NCBI GenBank assembly: GCA_020345785.1 | Contig: CP070771.1 | Span: forward strand, 1,236,458-1,243,457 | DNA: 7,000 bases | Origin: Desulfobacterales bacterium | GTDB taxonomy: Bacteria > Desulfobacterota > Desulfobacteria > Desulfobacterales > JAFDCJ01 | Direction: 5' to 3' | In this document: one piece after another, positions 1-6,528 of the stretch | Position numbering within the stretch: position 1 is the stretch's first letter | How the letters are laid out: each line of letters begins with the position of its first letter | The notes under the pieces: generated by a model | Database searches by the model: none | Seen by the model: the letters and a program-made list of their open reading frames with translations, nothing else | What the model was told of the DNA's origin: nothing | Position numbers and translations under genes: made by a program

Positions 1-694
1 TGTACAGCGCTTCGGGGTGGGGGCTGCCGATAACCACTCGCGAGGGTCCGGGGCTACCCATCTCCTGGAACCGGCCCTCAATTTGAAGCTGCAATCCATT
101 CAATTTGTAGATGTCGAACAGGCCTTGGACAATGGCATTGTAGTTGAGCAGGCCGATGACAACCAGCAGGCCGCGCGAGTCCCGGGTGGCCAGCGCCGCC
201 GGTGAATAGCGTGTGCCGTCCTCACCGGAAAACGGGGGCCCCAGCCTGATCTGGTCCGGGTTGTCGACGGCTGTTTTGATGGTTTGGAGAATTTCAGAAT
301 GCCGGCTCAAAACCTTATCCGGTGACAATGGCCCCATGGGGTCATTGGTGAATTCAATGGCCCAGTCTGCACCGTCCGCCCGCGGGCGCGCAACGGCCTT
401 GGCGTCGAGAAAAAAGGACGTGCTGCGGGCTTCCAGAGCATCGGTCGCCCCCCGAAACTCGACCTCGGTGACCTCGCGCGAGTTTTCAAAAAGAATCGCC
501 AGACCGGACAGCGGCGAGTAGCTTTCTTCCAGCCAGCCCAATATGGTTCCGGAAAGCCACTGCGCGACCCTGGAGGCCAGCGATTCCCAGGCTTGCCTGG
601 CATCGGTGCGAAATGCTTCACTCAACGCGTAGGATCCGCCGATGCCTCCGACGGCCAGAATAACCAGTAAAATCCAAGTTATTGTTTTTCGCAT
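1..694 (-). CDS. CHASE-like membrane sensor protein, N-terminal part (runs off left edge)
   Basis: An open frame begins at an ATG at 694 and runs without a stop to the window edge, giving 231 codons; the C-terminus is missing. The start is supported by AGGGG nine bases upstream. Residues 4-24 (ITWILLVILAVGGIGGSYAL) form an N-terminal membrane anchor after a short basic head. The part after it is probably periplasmic. The stretch around residues 50-80, with GWLEESYSPLSGLAILFENS followed by REVTEVEF, has the pattern I associate with CHASE sensor domains. It continues through GPLSPD, GPPFSGEDGTRYSP and LLVVIGLLNY. CHASE domains are extracellular ligand-sensing modules ahead of kinase, nucleotide cyclase or diguanylate cyclase outputs. 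I remember similar N-termini in front of adenylate/guanylate cyclases of deltaproteobacteria, but the output cannot be seen. It lies 513 bases beyond torT on the same strand and is probably its own transcription unit. Confidence 0.7.
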   Translation of the reverse strand, partial: MRKTITWILLVILAVGGIGGSYALSEAFRTDARQAWESLASRVAQWLSGTILGWLEESYSPLSGLAILFENSREVTEVEFRGATDALEARSTSFFLDAKAVARPRADGADWAIEFTNDPMGPLSPDKVLSRHSEILQTIKTAVDNPDQIRLGPPFSGEDGTRYSPAALATRDSRGLLVVIGLLNYNAIVQGLFDIYKLNGLQLQIEGRFQEMGSPGPSRVVIGSPHPEALY

Positions 695-703
695 TGTCAG
701 ATA

Positions 704-708
704 CCCCT
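704..708 (-). promoter_or_regulatory. Ribosome binding site of the CHASE-like gene
   Basis: On the minus strand AGGGG lies nine bases before the ATG at 694. It fixes the start of the left-edge gene, which otherwise has no context because its 3' end is outside the window. Confidence 0.65.
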
Positions 709-746
709 ACATCATTGAAAGAACTGATCCTGGTGGGGAGTCGATT

Positions 747-771
747 GAGACTGGCGGTTAACAGCAGTCTC
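747..771 (-). promoter_or_regulatory. Inverted repeat upstream of the CHASE-like gene, possible operator
   Basis: GAGACTG and CAGTCTC form perfect 7-bp arms separated by 11 bases that contain the palindrome GTTAAC near the centre. It lies 53-77 bases upstream of the start at 694. This could be a protein-binding dyad or a leader hairpin. On the plus strand it is followed only by the weak T-rich GTTCTTT, so a terminator is less likely. Function is inferred. Confidence 0.35.
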
Positions 772-789
772 TCGTTCTTTGCGCCTCGC

Positions 790-814
790 ATGAAACTTCA
801 CCTGGACGGAACAG
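790..814 (+). repeat. Dispersed repeat, left copy
   Basis: This 25-base sequence begins ATGAAACTTCACCT and ends ACGGAACAG. It recurs in the same orientation at 6948-6972 with only two differing bases (GG here, AA there). In both places a palindrome and then heptamer-like TCGAA sequence follow, so the 25-mer looks like one module of a composite intergenic repeat. Confidence 0.7.
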
Positions 815-822
815 CAAACGGA

Positions 823-871
823 TTGAACGTCGAATCACGCCAAGGCGTGAAACGTCCAACTTCCAACGTCC
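823..871 (+). repeat. Heptamer repeats flanking a small palindrome
   Basis: Two 7-base units (TTGAACG, TCGAATC) at 823-836 are followed by the perfect inverted repeat TCACGCC-AA-GGCGTGA at 835-850. Three 7-base units then follow (AACGTCC, AACTTCC, AACGTCC) at 851-871. The strict 7-bp register is visible by eye. No T-tract follows the palindrome, so a terminator role is unlikely. Confidence 0.65.
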
Positions 872-1002
872 AATATTGATGGCGCTGCGCTTTATCAATT
901 TTAGTGCAAGTGAACCCGCCCAATTTCGAATGGAAGATTAGCTCGCGTATCACACATATCGCGTATTGTTCAGTATTTTCTTTAAATAGACAAAATGAAA
1001 TA

Positions 1003-1037
1003 TTCGATGTTCGACGTTCGATGTTCGATGTTCATAA
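1003..1037 (+). repeat. TTCGATG heptamer tandem repeat
   Basis: Four consecutive 7-base units, TTCGATG, TTCGACG, TTCGATG and TTCGATG, occupy 1003-1030, with a decayed fifth (TTCATAA) to 1037. On the minus strand this reads as repeated CATCGAA. Heptanucleotide short tandem repeats are known from filamentous cyanobacteria, and similar strings occur in uncultured deltaproteobacterial genomes as I remember them. Confidence 0.75.
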
Positions 1038-1055
1038 GTTTCTTTTTTGATCAGA

Positions 1056-1075
1056 CCGGCCGTTGTTTTGGCCGG
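1056..1075. repeat. GC-rich hairpin
   Basis: CCGGCC and GGCCGG are perfect 6-bp arms with an 8-base loop (GTTGTTTT). A run of six T lies before it on the plus strand but none after it on either strand. It therefore does not fit an intrinsic terminator for torT or for a plus-strand gene. Confidence 0.5.
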
Positions 1076-1090
1076 CTGCTGGGCTGCCTG

Positions 1091-1119
1091 CCCTCCGTAG
1101 CCTGAAAGGCGAAGGGGGG
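1091..1119 (+). repeat. Imperfect two-stage hairpin
   Basis: An outer stem pairs CCCTCC (1091-1096) with GGGGGG (1114-1119), including one T-G wobble. An inner stem pairs GCCT (1100-1103) with AGGC (1107-1110) around GAA. As RNA it pairs better on the plus strand. It directly abuts the ACACCTG heptamers and may be part of the same repeat element. Confidence 0.4.
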
Positions 1120-1146
1120 ACACCTGAAACCTGACACCTGACACCC
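1120..1146 (+). repeat. ACACCTG heptamer tandem repeat
   Basis: Units ACACCTG, AAACCTG, ACACCTG and a partial ACACCC follow each other in exact 7-bp register. The same family appears inverted at 6693-6706 (AGGTTTC, AGGTGTC) and direct at 6932-6945 (AAATCTG, AAACCTC), so it is found on both sides of the torT unit. Confidence 0.7.
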
Positions 1147-1184
1147 AATATGGTTTATCCAAAACACAATCATTTCAGTTTTTA

Positions 1185-1202
1185 CCCATGTTGGTTTATG
1201 GG
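1185..1202 (-). terminator. Weak stem-loop just after torT
   Basis: CCCAT and ATGGG form a 5-bp stem with an 8-base loop, five bases past the torT stop. On the minus strand it is followed by TAAAAACTG rather than a T-tract. It is at best a transcript-end stabiliser or a weak or Rho-assisted stop. No better terminator was seen between torT and the next gene. Confidence 0.25.
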
Positions 1203-1207
1203 ATAGA

Positions 1208-2344
1208 TTACTGATTATTTATGCTGAATATCGGCCGAAACCCTCTTGGCGCCAAGGTCGTCGAGGAATCCCAGCTGCGAATATTGTCGCCGTCCACGAC
1301 CGTCACCCTGGGGGCAACGTGTTTATAATGATCTCTTTTCTCAATGATGCGCACCATGACATCAACTGCAATGCGCGCCTGCAGTACCGTCAGGTCGCTG
1401 GGGGCGGCTGTAATGTCACCCCGGCGGATGCCGCGATGCACTCCCGGGCTGTAATAATACGAAAAAATTTTTATCTTATCTGCCAGTCCGCGTTCCCGCA
1501 AAATTTTTACGGCAGCTTCCGCAGTAACGGCCGTGCCCGCGATGCAGTTAAGCTCGTCGGCATACCGGCTGAGCGTCGCCTCGATCAGCTTTGCTTGGAC
1601 CGCACTGCCGGTGTCGCCATAGCGCGAGTCCAAAATTTCGATCGCGCTCCCCGCGATGGCCTCACGCAGCCCCGCATCACCGGCTATCACCCAGCCGGCA
1701 CCCTCGGGTCCGGGGAACCACGCCATCTTAAGGGGTTGCCCTCCGTTTTCCTGCAAACGTCGCAGGTAACTACCGGCCTCGTGCCCCATGTCCCAGAAGG
1801 ATACCGCCGCCCGGGCGGCAATAAGCGGTGAGGAGATGCCGTTAATCAAATCCAGCACCGGAATTCCCAGGTCGGAGGCCTTTTTTACGAGGTCGTTGAG
1901 GCCGTCCAGTGATATGGCACCGATAATCAGGCCGTCCGGTTTATCTTTGAGACTTTCCTCGATCTGACGGCGCTGAACCTCGAGCCGGTCATAACCGCCG
2001 GCTTCGAATATAGAAAGACTGACCCCCAAACGGCGGGCTTCGTCGATAAGCCCATAGTTGACCCCCAACCAGTAGGCATCTTTAAGATGGGGAATAAAGA
2101 CCAGAAGGCGCCATTTTTTCTGCGCCTTGTCCAGCGGCGTATATAGCTTTTGTTCACGCTGTCGCTGGTCATTAAATGGGGGGGCCCATACATCGACTTC
2201 CACCGGATACCATGCCTTTGGAGCCTGAGCCTGTGCCAAGGATGGTTCTATCACTATAAAAAAGGCAAGTGCACAAAGCACACTCGCACTGTTTTTCAAC
2301 CAACAGAAAGTCCGTGGATAAATGACATAACGCAGAATTTTCAT
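1208..2344 (-). CDS. torT: TorT-family periplasmic binding protein
   Basis: A 378-residue secreted protein of the type I periplasmic binding fold. Residues 1-39 form a signal peptide with a hydrophobic core (SVLCALAFFIVIEP) and an AQA-type cleavage site. The mature protein matches TorT as I remember it: AWYPVEVDVW, YTPLDKAQKKWRL, HLKDAYWLGVNYGL, EAGGY, IIGAISLDGL, AWFPGPEGAGW, IAGTAVTAEAA, SPGVHRGIRRG and the terminal LAPRGFRPIF. TorT binds trimethylamine N-oxide and acts on the sensor kinase TorS, inducing TMAO respiration. TorT pocket aromatics have clear counterparts here: D89-x-Y91-W92, Y118 and Y296-Y298; W184 is a looser match. The ligand may therefore be TMAO or another methylated amine, but this is inference. 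The ATG at 2344 is preferred over an upstream TTG at 2362 because GAGGTG sits six bases before it and the signal peptide starts cleanly. It follows the receptor gene after 14 bases, so the two are an operon. No torS-type kinase, torR or reductase gene is adjacent. Confidence 0.87.
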   Translation of the reverse strand: MKILRYVIYPRTFCWLKNSASVLCALAFFIVIEPSLAQAQAPKAWYPVEVDVWAPPFNDQRQREQKLYTPLDKAQKKWRLLVFIPHLKDAYWLGVNYGLIDEARRLGVSLSIFEAGGYDRLEVQRRQIEESLKDKPDGLIIGAISLDGLNDLVKKASDLGIPVLDLINGISSPLIAARAAVSFWDMGHEAGSYLRRLQENGGQPLKMAWFPGPEGAGWVIAGDAGLREAIAGSAIEILDSRYGDTGSAVQAKLIEATLSRYADELNCIAGTAVTAEAAVKILRERGLADKIKIFSYYYSPGVHRGIRRGDITAAPSDLTVLQARIAVDVMVRIIEKRDHYKHVAPRVTVVDGDNIRSWDSSTTLAPRGFRPIFSINNQ

Positions 2345-2350
2345 GTCGGG

Positions 2351-2356
2351 CACCTC
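2351..2356 (-). promoter_or_regulatory. Ribosome binding site of torT
   Basis: GAGGTG on the minus strand lies six bases before the ATG at 2344, inside the short gap after the receptor stop codon. It decides the start in favour of 2344 over the TTG at 2362, and its position suggests translational coupling to the receptor gene. Confidence 0.7.
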
Positions 2357-2358
2357 TG

Positions 2359-5300
2359 TCAATGAATCTTGTATTTATCGGGCAGTCCGTTCGTTTTCAG
2401 GATTTCATTGATTTCCTTTTTCAGCTCGATCATCTTTTGTTCACGGCCGATGGCCAGTCGCCTGAACCTGGCCAGCTCATCGAATCGGGCCCGCAGTTCT
2501 TTCTCGGCTTCCTTGAGGCTGCTGAGGTCCACCATCCAGGCAAGGATACCGCTCTGACCTTCGTATTCAGTGCTGATGAACGTCGCCAGTGTCTCCCGGA
2601 TCTCTCGATTGGGACCATAGGTCTGCAACTCATAATCTCGAACGATTCCCGTTCGCTTAAGCTGTTGGACGATATATTCCCGGTCTTTGGGATCGACGTA
2701 AGCATCCTGGGCCGCCTCCCCTTTTCTGCTGTAAAAAAGTTCGGCAAAACGCGGGTTGGCGAAGCGTACCACGCCCTCGGTGGAAATGCCGACACCGACC
2801 GGGCTGGTATCGAGTATCTTCTGAAGTCGCTCACGTTCCCGGGTGAGGGTTTCCTCCACGCGCTTGCGGTCGGTAATGTCGGTCGCCAGGCCGCACATTC
2901 CATACACAATACCGTCCTTGTCGAAGAGCGGCACCTTGGTGGTGAGGTAGGCATGCAGGCTTCCATCCGGGTGCGGGATTTCCTCCTCGATCGTCTGCAT
3001 CTTTCCGGAAGACATCACCTCCTCGTCCAGCGCCATGATTTGCCGGGCGGCTTCCGCGGGAAAGATCTCAAGATCGGTCCTGCCGAGTATGTCCTCTTTC
3101 TTGACACCGACCGCATTTTCGTAAAATCGGTTGACAAGCAGATGGCGGCCTTGCCGATCCTTCAGAAAGGCCACCGCCTGAATGCTTTCCAGAACAACCT
3201 GCAACTGTTCCTGATTGCGACGGACGGCCTCCTCGGCCTTCATGCGCTCGGTAATATCCATGAATGTGACCACGGCACCGACGACCCGGCCGTCCTTTTT
3301 TATCGGCATGCTCGTATATTCCGCCGGAAACGCTGAGCCGTCCTTGCGCCAAAGCACCTCATTGGTTACGTGGTGATCGCTTCCATCGGCATAGGACAGG
3401 TACATCGGGCACTTTTCCTTTGGATAACTGGAGCCATCCGCCTGGGAATGGTGAATGATTTCATGGACCTTTTGTCCAATGAGTTCATCCGATTCGTATC
3501 CCAGCATGCGATTGGCTGCCGGATTGATGAACGCCGCTTTGCCCTCCAGATTGACGCCGAAGATCCCCTCCCCCGCGGAATCCAAAAGCAGGTGGGAACG
3601 TTCCACGGCCGCCTCAAGCTGCGTCTGCTTATCCTGCAATTCAGCTGTGCGCTCGTCAACCTTTGCTTCCAAATTATCGCGCGCTTTTATCAGCGCCCGG
3701 CTGGTGCGTTCGCCGAGTATCAGAACCAACAAGACCGCCGCGACAGACAGAATCAGGGTAAACCCCAGCACACCGAAAACGGTTCTTCGCACCTGATAAT
3801 AGGGGGACATGGCTTCCCTTACACCAATTTCGGTCGCCAGACCAAGTCCCAGTTCGGCGTTCCAGAGCCAGGCGCCGAAGACCGGCACCCCGCGATAGTC
3901 CCGGTATCCTTTTGTATCGATTTCCATTTTTGAGCGGCCAAAGGTTTGGCCCGTCTTCTCCATATCAAGCTTCAATTGAACGGCGCGGGATGCCATCCGG
4001 GTGAGCGGCTGTTGCGATCGTTCGATTTCAGAGCGCTGGCCTTTAACCAGATTAACACCGGGATCTTTAATTTCAATGTTTAAAGCGCTCTTTTGATCGT
4101 CAGCGAGCAGCCCGATCCGGCGCAGCTGGTCCTCAAAACGGCTTTCAGAAAGCATTCGGCCCCGTTCGTCAAAGGCATAGGTTTCACCGGTCTTGCGCGT
4201 CTCAGACGTCGGCAGGACCCATGAGAATTCTTTGGCAGGGTCCACACCCAACGCCATCAGCGCCAGAATTTGTCCATTGGGTTCCAAAATGGGTCCCATG
4301 AAAAATTTCGTGGATGGATTCCCGGCCCCGTCCGCTTGGGGTTCACGCACCGCAGCGTCATCGAGTTGGACGGGCGGCACGAACAGCACTTCGCCCTCAA
4401 ATGCGCGCCTGATCAGTTCGGGTTTGCGAATTGAAATCACATTTGGCCGACCGAGCGAGGTATCGTGCAGCGACCCGATGGTGGCGTCATTCGCGTTGAT
4501 GATGAAAAAACCGCTGTTTGAAAAAAACTCCTTGTTATTCTTGAAAAACGAGCGGACATCCTGCAGGGCCTCGGAGGCCCTCAGGTTGTCCTGGTCGGGG
4601 GTGACGGCCAGCAGGCGTTTGGTCAGAGTCACCAATTCCGGATCGCGTCCAAGCAGCTTCAGTAAAGATGTTCTTTGCGCCACCCAGAGGTTGAGCCGGT
4701 TATCCGCCGTTTTTAGAGTTTGTTTGAGATTTTCGCCGATACCTTTCAGAATTGCTTCCCTATTCTGTTCCAGCGTAAATAAGCCGAGCAGGCAGACAAT
4801 GATGATAAATAGGCTCAAACCAGCCAAAACGAGCCTGCGAAACCAGCGCGATCCAAAATTGACGGAGATGTTCGCCCTTTGGATCGTTTTGATCAATGTC
4901 CATGCCAGCAGACTGAGAATCAAAAAAACTGCGAGGCCGTATAAAGCCAGGCGGCCGTAGGAAATCGACCCGGCGGCGTGTTCTGCGCTTGGCTCGATGT
5001 CCACCATCATCCACTTTTGCCGGATTGCATTCATTTCCTGCGGTGTAACGGCGGCCATGGCCTTCATCAGTGCGGAATGCAGCAGCGGCCAGTCATCCCG
5101 AACCCCGATGCGTAGATTTGTCAGGTCGGGATCCCCGATGTTCACCTCACCGGAAATTTGCAAGCCGGTCAGCAAATTTTTGTTGATCAGGGTTCGAACA
5201 ACAGCCGTTTTACCCACGGCGGCCTCAGCCCGTCCAAACATGACCGCCTTGAGGCTGGCCAATGTATTTTCCACCGGCAACCGCTTGATCCGGGGAAAAG

Positions 5301-6516
5301 ATTTGGTCAGCACCTCTTCGTAAAAGAACCCTTCGGGAAAGGCCACCGTTTTTCCGAAAAGCGCCGCCAGCGAATCATAGGGTTTTTCCTGTGAGCTGAC
5401 GAGGACATTGGGATTTTTCATGTAAGGCTCGGTAAACAGCAAATATTGCGTGCGGTCTTCGGTTTTGACGATGTTGAGCATCACATCCAGGTCTTTGTGT
5501 TGGACCATGCCCAAAAATTCGTCCCAGCTGGGCCCGGTGACATATTCGACTTTAATGCCCAGCCGTTCGGCCAGCAGATTCATGTAATCGATGGACAACC
5601 CCCGGGGGGTGCCGTATTCAAAATAATTGAACGGCGGCCAATCCTTTTCATTGTGAACCCGAATGACGGGGTGGGCTTCAAGGAAGGCCTTTTCTGATGC
5701 GGACAGGCCGATCCGGGTCTCTTTTTCCGACGCAGTGTCCGCCGGTGCCTGGGATATGTCTTTAAAATCCATTACGATCCATTTATTCTCCAACTGCTTT
5801 CTTTCGTCGCTGCCAATGGCTTTTAGTCCATCGTTGGCCTGTTGAATCAGTGCCGGATTGCCTTTTTGGGTCGCCGTGTAATACACCTGGGAGTACAGCG
5901 GTCGATCGCGATCGTATTCGAAGATGTTGGTCTGAAAATTTTCTCTGAGAAAGTATAAAAGGCTCAGCTCCGTTGCGACAAATACCTTTATCTCACCCTC
6001 CAGAGCGGCTCGGAAAAGATCCTGGAACCGGTCATAGACGGCAATTCGGTTTGCAGGCACTTTGGAGCGCACAAATCCTTCCGTATAACCGCCTTTCTGA
6101 ATGCCGACGATAAGGCCCGCTGTTTTTTCCAGCGATTTGATCGGATATACCGACGGGTGGGTGAAGATGTAGTAGTCGAGTGCCAACAACTCTTCCGAAT
6201 AATCCAAAAACTTCTCGCGCTCCGGGGTTTTGAAAAGACCGGCATGCAAATCGACCTCGCCGTCTTTGAGCATTTGCAGCGATTGGTCAAAGGAATCCAC
6301 CCTGACAAATTCAATCTGCTTGCCGGCTTTTTGAGCCCACAGCCGCCATAAATCCGGAAAGAGCCCCGCTGGACGTCCCTCGGGGTCTTCGAACTTAAGC
6401 GGCGCGACGCCCACATTATAGACAATCTTAAGCTCATCCGCCGCCGTTGCCCTTAGCGCGGCAGCCAGGGTTAAAAACGCCGCCAAAACAAACATATACC
6501 TGCTTAATTTCTGCAT
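2359..6516 (-). CDS. Multi-input membrane receptor: two Venus-flytrap domains, dCACHE, three PAS, no output domain
   Basis: A 1385-residue receptor. Residues 1-26 are a signal peptide. VFT1 (about 28-250) and VFT2 (about 271-505) are SBP_bac_3 folds; VFT2 opens with LSASEKAFLEAHPVIRV and DWPPFNYFE as in BvgS-type kinases, and both keep the T-x-x-R ligand-site motif (TPER to R100, TEDR to R355). Helices at about 521-543 and 560-582 enclose a short basic loop. A dCACHE domain follows (about 583-909; GFFIINAND, GETYAFDERGRMLSESRF, GYRDYRGVPVFGAW). A third helix (911-934) leads to a coiled coil and PAS domains at about 975-1092, 1102-1217 and 1228-1335, two ending in DITER/DITDR. The C-terminus is a coiled coil with RLAIGREQKMIELKKEIN. 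No HisKA, HATPase, receiver, GGDEF or cyclase motif is present. GGGAAGG precedes the ATG at 6516. It is the first gene of the operon with torT. The likely role is to integrate several periplasmic ligands and signal to a separate partner; that partner is unknown. Confidence 0.88.
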   Translation of the reverse strand: MQKLSRYMFVLAAFLTLAAALRATAADELKIVYNVGVAPLKFEDPEGRPAGLFPDLWRLWAQKAGKQIEFVRVDSFDQSLQMLKDGEVDLHAGLFKTPEREKFLDYSEELLALDYYIFTHPSVYPIKSLEKTAGLIVGIQKGGYTEGFVRSKVPANRIAVYDRFQDLFRAALEGEIKVFVATELSLLYFLRENFQTNIFEYDRDRPLYSQVYYTATQKGNPALIQQANDGLKAIGSDERKQLENKWIVMDFKDISQAPADTASEKETRIGLSASEKAFLEAHPVIRVHNEKDWPPFNYFEYGTPRGLSIDYMNLLAERLGIKVEYVTGPSWDEFLGMVQHKDLDVMLNIVKTEDRTQYLLFTEPYMKNPNVLVSSQEKPYDSLAALFGKTVAFPEGFFYEEVLTKSFPRIKRLPVENTLASLKAVMFGRAEAAVGKTAVVRTLINKNLLTGLQISGEVNIGDPDLTNLRIGVRDDWPLLHSALMKAMAAVTPQEMNAIRQKWMMVDIEPSAEHAAGSISYGRLALYGLAVFLILSLLAWTLIKTIQRANISVNFGSRWFRRLVLAGLSLFIIIVCLLGLFTLEQNREAILKGIGENLKQTLKTADNRLNLWVAQRTSLLKLLGRDPELVTLTKRLLAVTPDQDNLRASEALQDVRSFFKNNKEFFSNSGFFIINANDATIGSLHDTSLGRPNVISIRKPELIRRAFEGEVLFVPPVQLDDAAVREPQADGAGNPSTKFFMGPILEPNGQILALMALGVDPAKEFSWVLPTSETRKTGETYAFDERGRMLSESRFEDQLRRIGLLADDQKSALNIEIKDPGVNLVKGQRSEIERSQQPLTRMASRAVQLKLDMEKTGQTFGRSKMEIDTKGYRDYRGVPVFGAWLWNAELGLGLATEIGVREAMSPYYQVRRTVFGVLGFTLILSVAAVLLVLILGERTSRALIKARDNLEAKVDERTAELQDKQTQLEAAVERSHLLLDSAGEGIFGVNLEGKAAFINPAANRMLGYESDELIGQKVHEIIHHSQADGSSYPKEKCPMYLSYADGSDHHVTNEVLWRKDGSAFPAEYTSMPIKKDGRVVGAVVTFMDITERMKAEEAVRRNQEQLQVVLESIQAVAFLKDRQGRHLLVNRFYENAVGVKKEDILGRTDLEIFPAEAARQIMALDEEVMSSGKMQTIEEEIPHPDGSLHAYLTTKVPLFDKDGIVYGMCGLATDITDRKRVEETLTRERERLQKILDTSPVGVGISTEGVVRFANPRFAELFYSRKGEAAQDAYVDPKDREYIVQQLKRTGIVRDYELQTYGPNREIRETLATFISTEYEGQSGILAWMVDLSSLKEAEKELRARFDELARFRRLAIGREQKMIELKKEINEILKTNGLPDKYKIH

Positions 6517-6520
6517 CTGA

Positions 6521-6528
6521 CCTTCCCT
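6521..6528 (-). promoter_or_regulatory. Ribosome binding site of the receptor gene
   Basis: AGGGAAGG on the minus strand ends four bases before the ATG at 6516; counting from AGGGA the spacing is seven. Together with the clean signal peptide from residue 1 it supports this start. Confidence 0.65.

Larger units (their letters stand above)
695..1207. other. Non-coding repeat-rich spacer between torT and the CHASE-like gene
   Basis: These 513 bases hold no convincing gene. Going rightward they contain an inverted repeat (747-771), a 25-mer shared with the right end of the window (790-814), 7-bp repeats at 823-836 and 851-871 around a small palindrome (835-850), heptamers at 1003-1037, a GC hairpin (1056-1075), an imperfect hairpin (1091-1119), a third heptamer set (1120-1146), and a small stem just past torT (1185-1202). 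Short open frames here translate the heptamers into cyclic peptides such as EHRTSNVEHR, which I treat as spurious. No clear sigma-70 promoter was found. Confidence 0.75.

Noticed and set aside
1003..1146. CRISPR array
   Set aside because: The units are 7 bases in direct tandem with no unique spacers of regular length.
950..1162. Short minus-strand open frame of 70 codons in the spacer
   Set aside because: Its peptide (EHRTSNVEHR and similar) is just the 7-bp repeat read as codons, and no good ribosome binding site or domain is seen. The 682-879 plus-strand frame is of the same kind.
2359..2361. Receptor truncated by a frameshift that removed a kinase domain
   Set aside because: The stop is followed at once by a torT ribosome binding site and start, and the receptor ends in a coherent coiled-coil tail. 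No kinase-like sequence is seen in other frames downstream.
2345..2362. Earlier TTG start for torT, overlapping the receptor stop
   Set aside because: The ATG at 2344 has GAGGTG six bases upstream and gives a normal signal peptide, while the TTG start would add six residues before it.
2362..3336. Long plus-strand open frame (324 codons) opposite the receptor PAS region
   Set aside because: It is antisense to clear PAS domains on the minus strand, has no recognisable domain, and arises from the codon pattern of the real gene. The other plus-strand frames at 1319-1831, 3370-3933 and 4193-4960 were rejected for the same reason.
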